The position numbers and the translations under genes were made by a program. Below are positions 21,984 to 29,845 of a stretch of 35,965 bases of DNA, in pieces. The stretch spans positions 1 to 35,965 of the forward strand of contig CAZSTR010000014.1 of NCBI GenBank assembly GCA_964609975.1, in the 5' to 3' direction. Source of the DNA: UBA5905 sp964609975 (GTDB taxonomy: Bacteria > Bacillota > Clostridia > Oscillospirales > Acutalibacteraceae). Numbering within the stretch: the first letter of the stretch is position 1; the number at the start of each line of letters is the position of its first letter. The notes beneath the pieces were generated by a model, which had not been told where the DNA came from, made no database searches, and worked only from the letters and a program-made list of their open reading frames with translations.

Positions 21984-23205
21984 ACAAGAATGTGTCGCCA
22001 TGCTGTTGGCCGGCGGCCAGGGAAGTCGCCTCTACGCCCTGACCCGCCGCGTGGCAAAGCCCGCTGTCCCCTATGGAGGAAAATATCGCATCATCGACTT
22101 TCCTCTGTCCAACTGTGTCAACTCCGGCATCGAAACCGTCGGCGTGCTGACCCAGTATCAGCCACTGGAGCTGAACGACTATATCGGCTCCGGCCAGCCC
22201 TGGGATTTAGACCGGATGGATGCCGGGGTGCATGTGTTGCCGCCCTATCAGCGCAACAAGGGCGGCGACTGGTATAAGGGAACCGCTAACGCGATTTATC
22301 AAAACATGAATTTCATCGAACGGTATGACCCGGAATATGTACTGGTGCTGTCCGGCGATCATATCTATAAGATGGATTACAGCCAGATGCTGGCCGCCCA
22401 TAAGCAAAACGACGCCGCCTGCACCATCGCCGTGCTGGATGTGCCGAAGGAGGAGGCCAGCCGCTTCGGTATTCTCAACACCAACGAGGACGGCTCCATC
22501 TATGAATTCGATGAAAAGCCGGCGCATCCAAAGAGCACGCTGGCCAGCATGGGCATTTATGTGTTCACCTGGAAAAAGCTGAAGCAATATCTGATTGCCG
22601 ACGAGAAAAACCCTGCCTCCCAAAACGATTTCGGAAAAAATGTCCTTCCGGCCATGCTGGAGGCCGGCGAGCGGATGTTCGCCTATCGCTTCGAGGGCTA
22701 TTGGAAGGATGTGGGCACCATCGAAAGCCTGTGGGAAGCCAATCTGGACTTGCTGGATCCCCATGTGCCGCTGGATTTGGCCGATCCGAAATGGAAGATC
22801 TATTCCCGCACCGCCGGGATGCCGCCCCATTATCTTTTCCCCACCGCCCAGGTGCAAAACAGCATCATGGCCGAGGGCTGTAACATCCGGGGAAAGGTGG
22901 AATGCTCCGTGATTTTCTCCGGCGTGACCGTGGAGGAGGACGCAGAAATCATTGACTCCATCCTCATGCCCGGCACCGTCGTGCACAAGGGTGCCCGCGT
23001 GCAATATGCCATTCTCGCCGAAGACACCGTCATCGGCGAAAACGCCCAGGTGGGCGAGAGTCCGGAGGACTGCGCCGATTTGAGCCGCTGGGGTGTGGCG
23101 GTGGTCGCCTCCGGCATCCAAATCGGGAAAAACGCCCGCGTGGAAGCAAAAGCGATGGTCGAAGAAAATGTTCCGGAACAGCAGGAGGTGACCGTTCATG
23201 CGTAA
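21973..23205 (+). CDS. glgC: Glucose-1-phosphate adenylyltransferase (catalytic subunit)
   Basis: A 410-residue ADP-glucose pyrophosphorylase, the committed step of glycogen synthesis (glucose-1-P + ATP to ADP-glucose + PPi). The nucleotide-binding loop LLAGGQGSRLYALT and KPAVPYGGKYRIIDFPLSNC are intact; LSGDHIYKMDY holds the catalytic Asp region; FEGYWKDVGTI is the substrate loop. A C-terminal left-handed beta helix (hexapeptide-like repeats) follows. It starts inside the glgB end after CAGGAGGG and overlaps glgD by 8 bp. Confidence 0.97.
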   Translation: MFRKQECVAMLLAGGQGSRLYALTRRVAKPAVPYGGKYRIIDFPLSNCVNSGIETVGVLTQYQPLELNDYIGSGQPWDLDRMDAGVHVLPPYQRNKGGDWYKGTANAIYQNMNFIERYDPEYVLVLSGDHIYKMDYSQMLAAHKQNDAACTIAVLDVPKEEASRFGILNTNEDGSIYEFDEKPAHPKSTLASMGIYVFTWKKLKQYLIADEKNPASQNDFGKNVLPAMLEAGERMFAYRFEGYWKDVGTIESLWEANLDLLDPHVPLDLADPKWKIYSRTAGMPPHYLFPTAQVQNSIMAEGCNIRGKVECSVIFSGVTVEEDAEIIDSILMPGTVVHKGARVQYAILAEDTVIGENAQVGESPEDCADLSRWGVAVVASGIQIGKNARVEAKAMVEENVPEQQEVTVHA

Positions 23206-24310
23206 ATATGCGGCTCTTGGCATGATTTTTGCCAATATGCACGACGATGCCCTGCGGGAGTGTACCGCCTTCCGGTCGATGGGCTCTCTCCCCTTCGGCG
23301 GGCGCTACCGGCTCATTGACTTCGTGCTGTCGGGAATGGTGAACGCCGGTCTGACAAAGGTGGGCGTCATCACAAAGCGGCAATACCAGTCCCTCATGGA
23401 CCATCTCGGCTCCGGAAAGGCCTGGGATTTGTCCCGCAAAAACGAAGGTCTGTTTTTCCTGCCGCCCCGCAGCAGTGACGACGAAATGTATCAGGGGCGC
23501 ATTAGCCCCCTGCATGACGCCATCGCCTTCCTCACCCATTCCAAAGAGGAATTTGTGGTGCTGGCCGACTGCAACATGGTGGCGAATTTGGACTATGACG
23601 CCATCATCCGCAGTCATGTGGAGAGCGGCGCCGAGGTGACGATGGTGTGCCGCCGGGGCGTGGCACCGGCGCTGACCGACCTGCCCCGGGTGCAGACCGA
23701 CAAAGTCGGCCGCATAACGGATATGCTGATCGGGCAGGTGGAGGATACCACCGCCTGCTACGGAATCGGTCTCTATGTGATGAGCAAGGCATGGCTCATG
23801 CGCGCCGTCCAGGAGGCGGTGGCCCGCAACCAATATCATTTCGAGCGGGACATTCTCCAGCGGCGCATTGGCGAGCTGAACATCCGGTGCTATGAGGTGA
23901 CCGATGTGGTCATGCCGATTTATTCCATGGACAGCTATTATCAGGCCAATTTGGCTCTGCTGGACCCGGCCGTACGGACGGAGCTGTTCCCGAAGGCGCG
24001 GCCGATTTATACAAAGCTGCGGGACTGCGCCCCCGCCCAATACGGGCTTCATGCGGAGGTGACAAATTCGCTGGTCGCCGACGGCGCCCGCATTGACGGC
24101 ACAGTGCGCAACAGCATCCTGTTCCGGGGCGTTTCCGTGGCGCGGGAAGCGGTGGTGGAGGATTGCGTCATCATGCAGGATGTGACGGTGGACTCCGCCT
24201 GCGTGCTCAAATGCATCGTCGCCGACAAAAACGCGGTTTTCCGCAACGGGCGAAGCCTCCAGGGCTTCTCCAGCTATCCGGTGTATATCGCCAAAAACGC
24301 CATCGTCTAA
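23198..24310 (+). CDS. glgD: Glucose-1-phosphate adenylyltransferase subunit GlgD
   Basis: A 370-residue paralogue of GlgC. The N-terminus (ALGMIFANMHDDALRECTAF) lacks the G-G-x-G-x-R-L loop, while SLPFGGRYRLIDFVLS remains, so it is the non-catalytic or regulatory partner as in Bacillus and Clostridia. The C-terminal beta-helix repeats are present (SLVADGARIDGTVRNSILF). The start overlaps the glgC stop by 8 bp, consistent with equal production of the two subunits. Confidence 0.95.
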   Translation: MRKYAALGMIFANMHDDALRECTAFRSMGSLPFGGRYRLIDFVLSGMVNAGLTKVGVITKRQYQSLMDHLGSGKAWDLSRKNEGLFFLPPRSSDDEMYQGRISPLHDAIAFLTHSKEEFVVLADCNMVANLDYDAIIRSHVESGAEVTMVCRRGVAPALTDLPRVQTDKVGRITDMLIGQVEDTTACYGIGLYVMSKAWLMRAVQEAVARNQYHFERDILQRRIGELNIRCYEVTDVVMPIYSMDSYYQANLALLDPAVRTELFPKARPIYTKLRDCAPAQYGLHAEVTNSLVADGARIDGTVRNSILFRGVSVAREAVVEDCVIMQDVTVDSACVLKCIVADKNAVFRNGRSLQGFSSYPVYIAKNAIV

Positions 24311-24330
24311 AAGAAGGAGTATGACACCCC

Positions 24331-25758
24331 ATGAAAGTGTTATTTGTGTCCAGTGAGGCCGTCCCCTTTGCCGCCTCCGGCGGACTGGCGGATGTAGCCG
24401 GGAGCTTGCCCCGCGCCATGCGCCAGCGACTCGTCGGTTGCCGCATCGCCATGCCGCTGTATGAGGATGTACCCCAACAGCTGCGGGAAAACATGACCTT
24501 TTTGACCAGCCTTTCCGTGCCGGTCGCCTGGCGGCGGCAATATTGCGGCGTGTTTGAGGCGAAGCTCAACGGCGTGATTTATTATCTGCTGGATAACCAG
24601 TATTATTTCAAGCGACCGGGCTTATACGGCCATTATGATGATGCAGAGCGGTTCGCTTTTTTCTCCCGCGCGGTGCTGGAGATGCTGCCACATATTGGCT
24701 TCAAGCCGGACATCATCCATTGCAACGACTGGCAAAGCGGACTGACCCCCCTCTATTATAGCCTGTATTATGCCACCAAGGAGGGCTTCGAGGGCATCAA
24801 AACCGTTTTCACCATCCACAACATCCAATATCAGGGAAAATACGGCTTGGAGCTGCTGGAGGATGTGGTCGGCCTGCCCCAAAGCTGTAGCCAGCTCATC
24901 GAATATGACGGCTGCGTAAACTATATGAAGGCGGGCATCGAAACCGCCGACCAGGTTACCACCGTCAGCCCCTCTTATGCCAAGGAAATCCTCGACCCCT
25001 GGTATTCCTGGGGGCTGGACCCGATTCTCCGGGCGCGCGCCTGGAAGCTTAAGGGAATTCTCAACGGCATCGACACCATCAGCTATGACCCGGCCACCGA
25101 CCCAGATGTGTTCGAGCATTACACCGCCGAAACCGTCTCCGCCGGAAAAGCCGCCAACAAAAAAGCTCTGCAGGAGCGACTGGGACTGCCCCAGCGACCG
25201 GATGTTCCCATGGTGGCCATGGTGACGCGTCTCGCCTCCCATAAGGGCGTGGATTTGGTGAAATATATCGCCGATCGTCTGCTGAACGAGGATGTCCAGC
25301 TGGTCGTTCTCGGCTCCGGAGAATGGGTGTATGAGAACTTTTTCCGCGAGCTGCAAACCCACTTCCCGGAAAAATTCAGCTATTGCGTGGGCTTCGTTCC
25401 GGAGCTGGCGCGAAAGATTTATGCCGCGGCAGACATTTTCCTCATGCCCTCGAAAAGTGAGCCCTGTGGCCTGTCCCAGATGGTGGCCTGCCGCTATGGA
25501 ACCGTGCCCGTGGTGCGGGAAACCGGCGGCCTCGCGGACAGCATCCGCGACTGCGGCGATGACGAAGGCTTCGGCTTCACCTTCAAAACCTATAACGCCG
25601 ACGATATGCTGGGCGCCATCGAACGCGCCATCGGCGCCTATCACAACCCCGACTTCTTTGCTGAGCTGCGGCGGCGGTGCATGGCGGAGGACTTCAGCTG
25701 GGGTCATTCCGCCAACGAATATATCCGTATGTATAGGGAATTGCTCAAAGCAAAATAA
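24331..25758 (+). CDS. glgA: Glycogen synthase (ADP-glucose type, GT5)
   Basis: A 475-residue GT5 glucosyltransferase that extends alpha-1,4-glucan from ADP-glucose. The N-terminal motif is FAASGGLADVAGSLP: the usual Lys of K-x-G-G-L is Ala here, a change also seen in other gut Clostridia from memory. Other motifs: IIHCNDWQSGLTPLY, TIHNIQYQGKYG and MPSKSEPCGLSQMVACRYGT (C-terminal E-x7-E region). AAGGAG lies 12 bases before ATG 24331. It is the last gene of the operon; a terminator follows 15 bp after the stop. No glgP is present in the window. Confidence 0.97.
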   Translation: MKVLFVSSEAVPFAASGGLADVAGSLPRAMRQRLVGCRIAMPLYEDVPQQLRENMTFLTSLSVPVAWRRQYCGVFEAKLNGVIYYLLDNQYYFKRPGLYGHYDDAERFAFFSRAVLEMLPHIGFKPDIIHCNDWQSGLTPLYYSLYYATKEGFEGIKTVFTIHNIQYQGKYGLELLEDVVGLPQSCSQLIEYDGCVNYMKAGIETADQVTTVSPSYAKEILDPWYSWGLDPILRARAWKLKGILNGIDTISYDPATDPDVFEHYTAETVSAGKAANKKALQERLGLPQRPDVPMVAMVTRLASHKGVDLVKYIADRLLNEDVQLVVLGSGEWVYENFFRELQTHFPEKFSYCVGFVPELARKIYAAADIFLMPSKSEPCGLSQMVACRYGTVPVVRETGGLADSIRDCGDDEGFGFTFKTYNADDMLGAIERAIGAYHNPDFFAELRRRCMAEDFSWGHSANEYIRMYRELLKAK

Positions 25759-25772
25759 ACCGCGAAACAAAC

Positions 25773-25813
25773 AAAGAGAGGCACAGCCATCACGGCTGTG
25801 CCTCTCTTTTTCG
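25773..25813 (+). terminator. Terminator after glgA
   Basis: AAAGAGAGGCACAGCC (25773-25788), loop ATCAC, GGCTGTGCCTCTCTTT (25794-25809), then T-rich. It lies between convergent genes and may also act on the minus strand, where TCTCTTTGTTTG follows the stem. Confidence 0.9.
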
Positions 25814-25845
25814 CTTTTCAAACCTGTCGGTGTTTTTTAGCTTTT

Positions 25846-27438
25846 TCAGCGGTGCTCTGTCAGCACCCATTCGGCACAGCGAATTCCATCCACCGCCGCC
25901 GACAGAATTCCGCCGGCATATCCGGCGCCCTCACCGCAGGGGAACAGCCCATGTATCGAGGCTTGGCCACGCGCATCCCGCAACAGCCGCACCGGCGAGG
26001 AGGAACGGCTTTCCACCCCGGTCATCACCGCATCCGGCCGGTCAAAGCCCCGAATACGCTTTCCAAACACCGGCAAAGCCAGACGCAAAGACTCACTCAC
26101 AAATCGCGGCAAACACTCCTCCAAATCGGTCAGCGTCACCCCCGGACGATAGGAAGGCTCCACCTCTCCGAGGCTTTGAGAAGCCCGGCACGCCAGAAAA
26201 TCACCAACCAGCTGAGCCGGCGCCTTGAAGCCACCGCCGCCCAGCCGGAAAGCCGCCTGCTCCAGCTTTCGCTGGAGCGCAAAGCCCGCCAACGGCGCAG
26301 GCGAGCCGAAATCCGCCGGCTCTACGCCCACCAGCAGAGCGCTGTTGGAATTGCGGGCGTCGCGGGCATAGAGACTCATCCCATTCACCACAACGCCGCA
26401 CTCCTCCGAGGCGGCCGCAATCACTTCGCCACCGGGACACATACAAAAGGTATACACTCCGCGCCCCCCCGGCGGCACACAATGTAGCTTATAATCTGCC
26501 GCTCCCAGCGCCGGATGACCGGCGGCCGAGCCATATTGGCTTTCATCAATCTGGCGGCGGGGATGCTCAATGCGCACCCCGACAGCGAAAGGCTTTTGCT
26601 CCATGCGCACCCCGCACCGTTCCAGCATAGAAACCGTGTCCCGCGCGCTATGTCCAACGGCGAAAATCGCCTGGCGGCAGGGAAGCTCCTCCTCCCCACT
26701 GGGGCCGTCGCAAAGAAGAGCTGTCAGCGCGCCGTCCCGCACAACGCAATCGGTCACTCTTGTGAAAAAGCGCACATCACCGCCCCGCTCCACAATCTCC
26801 TGACGCAGATTGCGCACAGCGCCACAAAGGCGGTCGGTACCGATATGGGGCTTTGCCTGCCACAAAATCGACTCCGGCGCACCCGCCGCCGCAAAGCTTT
26901 CCAGCACCAGCCGACAGCGGGGGTCCTTGATGCCGGAATTCAGCTTTCCGTCGGAAAAAGCCCCGGCACCCCCTTCACCGAATTGCACATTGCTTCGGGT
27001 ATCCAGCACCCCGGTGCGGCGAAAGCTTTCCACCGCCGCACGGCGGCTGTCCACATCGCCGCCCCGCTCCAGCAAAATGGGGCGGGCGCCGGCGCGCGCC
27101 AGCATCAATGCGGCGAAAAGCCCTGCCGGGCCACAGCCCACCACCACCGGACGCTCCGCCGGCGGCCGAGACAGCGGCGCAATCACATAAGGCGCCTCCT
27201 CCACCCGGCACACCCGGTCGCCGGAGCATCGCCGCAAAACCGCTTCCTCATCCGCGACGGTCACATCCACCGTCGCCAGAAAATGCACATTTTCTTTTTT
27301 ACGGGCATCCACCGAGCGCCGCCGAAGGCGCAGGCCTTTCAGCCCCTGCACACGCAGACCGAGAACGGCCGCCGCGCGCCGCCGTAGCTCCTCGTCCGTA
27401 TAGGACAGCGGCAAGGAAATTCCGGAAACACGCAACAT
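25846..27438 (-). CDS. FAD-dependent dehydrogenase (COG2509-like)
   Basis: A 530-residue flavoprotein. An N-terminal extension of about 90 residues (RRSVDARKKENVHFLATVDV) precedes the Rossmann motif VVVGCGPAGLFAALMLARAG. Further signs are FGEGGAGAFSDGKLNSGI, a middle domain with GVRIEHPRRQID, and the FAD-closing GLFPCGEGAGYAGGI near the end. This matches the widespread uncharacterised COG2509 family of Clostridia and Bacteroidetes. Substrate unknown. Last gene of the minus-strand run, 29 bp after the second FAD gene; the terminator at 25773 lies beyond. Confidence 0.88.
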   Translation of the reverse strand: MLRVSGISLPLSYTDEELRRRAAAVLGLRVQGLKGLRLRRRSVDARKKENVHFLATVDVTVADEEAVLRRCSGDRVCRVEEAPYVIAPLSRPPAERPVVVGCGPAGLFAALMLARAGARPILLERGGDVDSRRAAVESFRRTGVLDTRSNVQFGEGGAGAFSDGKLNSGIKDPRCRLVLESFAAAGAPESILWQAKPHIGTDRLCGAVRNLRQEIVERGGDVRFFTRVTDCVVRDGALTALLCDGPSGEEELPCRQAIFAVGHSARDTVSMLERCGVRMEQKPFAVGVRIEHPRRQIDESQYGSAAGHPALGAADYKLHCVPPGGRGVYTFCMCPGGEVIAAASEECGVVVNGMSLYARDARNSNSALLVGVEPADFGSPAPLAGFALQRKLEQAAFRLGGGGFKAPAQLVGDFLACRASQSLGEVEPSYRPGVTLTDLEECLPRFVSESLRLALPVFGKRIRGFDRPDAVMTGVESRSSSPVRLLRDARGQASIHGLFPCGEGAGYAGGILSAAVDGIRCAEWVLTEHR

Positions 27439-27467
27439 AACGGCATCCGCTCCCTTTCATTTTGTTT

Positions 27468-28721
27468 TCACTCTTTTTTCCATGTTCGCGCAATGGCCTG
27501 CGCCGCCACATAGGCGGAGGAAAAGGCAAACTGCAAATTGAAGCCGCCGCAATCGCCGTCCACATCCAGCACCTCACCGGCGGCATACAGGCCCGAAAAG
27601 CCCTTCAGCTCCATGGTTTCCGCCCGCACAAGCCGAGCGTCAATGCCGCCCGCCGTCACCTGTGCGCCACCGAAGCCCTTTGTGCCAGCCACCGATAGCT
27701 CCCAGCCCTTGACAGTGCGCGCAATCCGCACACACTCCGCCTCCGACAGAGACTCCACCGGCCTGGAAAGCGGGCCGATTCCGGCCACCCGCAAAGCAGT
27801 CTGGCCAACCCGCTTATGCAACAGCCCGGTGAGCAAATCCTCCAGCGTGCGCCCCGGCAATCTCCGGCGCTCCCGAACACGCTCCGTCAGCTGGGACAGC
27901 TCCCATTCCGGGAGCAAATCCAACCGCGCCGTCAGCGCGCCCTTTTGCCGCCGTTCCCAGTCCCCGGCCACGCGGGACACCTGCATCGCCGCCGGCCCAG
28001 ATAGGCCATAATCGGTGAACAACAGCTCGCCCCTCGCGGCGGCTCGCTCCTCTCCGTCCAGAAAAAGGAGAATTTCTCCGTTCACTCGAATTCCCTTCAC
28101 CGCCCGCACAAAGGTCGTGTCGGTTCTCAGCTGAACAATCGACGGGAACAGCGCCGTTCGCTCCAGCCCCAAATCCGTCAGAAGGGTATAGGCCTCCGCG
28201 CTTCCGCCCAGAGACGGCGCTGCGGCGCCGCCGGTGCAAACCAGCACCGACGCCGTCTCCACAGCGCCGGTGGGCGTTTCCACCCGCCAGCCGTCCCGCA
28301 AGGGCTTCAGCGCCAGCGCCGGACGGTCACAGCAAAGCTCCACCCCCAGCGCCGCCGCCTCCAGCCGCAGTCCGTCCAGCACCGCCGCCGCCTGCTCCGA
28401 CAGAGGATAGACCCGTCCGTTTTCTCTTTCACAGCAATCCACGCCAAGGGAGGAAAACAGCGCCACCGTCTCTTTGGGGCTGAGAGCGCAAAGAGCCCGC
28501 TCCGCCAGCGCGGGGCAACCGTGATACCGGCTCTTTTCCGCACCGAGATTTGTCAAATTGCAGGTTCCGTTGCCGGTCGCCAACAGCTTTTTTCCGGGAC
28601 GCGCCCCCTTCTCCAGCAGAAGAATATGCCGTCCTTTCCCTTTCTGCCCCTCGCGCGCCAGACAAACCGCTCCAAACAGGCCGGCAGCGCCGCCGCCAAC
28701 CACCACACAATCGTATTTCAT
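27468..28721 (-). CDS. HI0933/YhiN-like FAD-binding protein
   Basis: A 417-residue flavoprotein of the HI0933/YhiN family (sometimes labelled aminoacetone oxidase family). ATG 28721 is favoured over GTG 28727 by spacing from GAGGTG. Motifs: VVVGGGAAGLFGAVCLA, LLEKGARPGKKLLATGNGTCNLTN (first 20 residues typical of the family), GGAAAPSLGGSAEAY, and a C-terminal FSGLYAAGEVLDVDGDCGGF that closes the FAD site. Biochemical role unknown. It starts 12 bp after the ruvA stop, so it is part of the same transcript. Confidence 0.88.
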   Translation of the reverse strand: MKYDCVVVGGGAAGLFGAVCLAREGQKGKGRHILLLEKGARPGKKLLATGNGTCNLTNLGAEKSRYHGCPALAERALCALSPKETVALFSSLGVDCCERENGRVYPLSEQAAAVLDGLRLEAAALGVELCCDRPALALKPLRDGWRVETPTGAVETASVLVCTGGAAAPSLGGSAEAYTLLTDLGLERTALFPSIVQLRTDTTFVRAVKGIRVNGEILLFLDGEERAAARGELLFTDYGLSGPAAMQVSRVAGDWERRQKGALTARLDLLPEWELSQLTERVRERRRLPGRTLEDLLTGLLHKRVGQTALRVAGIGPLSRPVESLSEAECVRIARTVKGWELSVAGTKGFGGAQVTAGGIDARLVRAETMELKGFSGLYAAGEVLDVDGDCGGFNLQFAFSSAYVAAQAIARTWKKE

Positions 28722-28733
28722 CGCCACCGCACC

Positions 28734-29333
28734 TCAGCCCCGATTGGCCAAAAGCTTCAAGCCTTCCCGCACCAGCTTTTCCACCGGAAGGGAGCTGTCC
28801 AGCTTGCCAACGGCGGCGTTGGCCTCCCCCGCCGTGAAACCGAGAACTGTCAGCGCATCCACCGCCTGGGCGGCGTTTCCGGCGGCCGAAACCGGCGCCG
28901 CCCCGGAAAGCTCCACGCCATCGGAGGCGCTCGCCCCCACCTTATCCTTCGTTTCGAGGACGATGCGCTGGGCCAGCTTCGGCCCAACGCCGGAGGCGCG
29001 GGTCAGTGCCTTATAATCGCCGGTGGCCACCGCCAGCGCCACCTTTTCCGGGGACAGCTCCGACAAAATTGACAGCCCCACCTTCGGGCCAACGCCCGAC
29101 ACGGCGGTCAGCATCTTGAAGCAAGCCAGCTCGTCCGCCTGGGCGAAGCCGAAAAGCTCGATGGCATCCTCCCGCACATTCATCATGGTATACAGGAATA
29201 CCTCCCGCCCCAGCGGCGGAAGCTTGCGCGCGGTGTTCATGGTGATTTGGCAACGGAAGCCCACACCGCCACAGCTCACCACCGCCACCTTCGGCTCCAT
29301 ATAAATCAGCTCGCCCTTCAGGCTGTGAATCAT
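28734..29333 (-). CDS. ruvA: Holliday junction branch migration protein RuvA
   Basis: A 199-residue protein of normal length. Domain I begins MIHSLKGELIYMEPKVAVV. Domain II holds two helix-hairpin-helix motifs (MLTAVSGVGPKVGLSIL and LTRASGVGPKLAQRIV) that bind junction DNA. The C-terminal domain III (ALTVLGFTAGEANAAV) would contact RuvB. ruvB is not next to it in the window, which is unusual as ruvA-ruvB is the common pair. Its start overlaps the ruvC stop (ATGA). Confidence 0.96.
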   Translation of the reverse strand: MIHSLKGELIYMEPKVAVVSCGGVGFRCQITMNTARKLPPLGREVFLYTMMNVREDAIELFGFAQADELACFKMLTAVSGVGPKVGLSILSELSPEKVALAVATGDYKALTRASGVGPKLAQRIVLETKDKVGASASDGVELSGAAPVSAAGNAAQAVDALTVLGFTAGEANAAVGKLDSSLPVEKLVREGLKLLANRG

Positions 29334-29845
29334 TTTCCCTCATCCTTTCCATCCAAAAGCGCCCGCTTGATCGCCGTTCCGCCATATTGGGCATGGCAAA
29401 TGGCGATGGCCAACGCGTCCGCCGTATCGTCCGGCCGGGGCACCGCCTTCAGCCGCAACAGCCGCCGGGTCATTTCCATTACCTGGGGCTTTTGCGCCTG
29501 GCCGAAACCCGTGACCGCGCATTTAACCTGCATGGGTGTGTATTCGTATACCGGAATTCCGCGCTGTTGTAGAGCCAGTAAAATCACCCCTCTGGCCTGC
29601 GCCACATCAATGGCGGTGGTTTTGTTGCTTTGAAAATACAGCTTCTCCACCGACGCCGCCTCCGGCTTCAGCCGCTCTAAAAGCGCATTCAGCTCGGTGT
29701 ATATCTGCTCCAGACGCCGATTAAAGGGGACGCCCGCCTTGGTGGTGATGGCGCCGAAATCCAGCGGCAAATACCGCCCCCGCTCGAAGCGAACGGCTCC
29801 CCAGCCGACAATCGCATAGCCGGGGTCGATTCCTAAAATAATCAT
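29330..29845 (-). CDS. ruvC: Crossover junction endodeoxyribonuclease RuvC
   Basis: A 171-residue resolvase that cuts Holliday junctions in the RuvABC complex. ILGIDPGYAIVGWGAV holds the first catalytic Asp (residue 7), SVEKLYFQSN the catalytic Glu, and the C-terminal DDTADALAIAICHA the last acidic residues. AGGAG precedes ATG 29845. The start overlaps the stop of the CinA-sortase gene (ATGA) and its own stop overlaps ruvA. Confidence 0.97.
   Translation of the reverse strand: MIILGIDPGYAIVGWGAVRFERGRYLPLDFGAITTKAGVPFNRRLEQIYTELNALLERLKPEAASVEKLYFQSNKTTAIDVAQARGVILLALQQRGIPVYEYTPMQVKCAVTGFGQAQKPQVMEMTRRLLRLKAVPRPDDTADALAIAICHAQYGGTAIKRALLDGKDEGK

Noticed and set aside
24622..25821. Long minus-strand frame opposite glgA
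   Set aside because: Shadow of glgA; low-complexity His/Gly/Ala-rich translation without motifs. The same applies to long antisense frames opposite glgB, glgC, glgD and polA.
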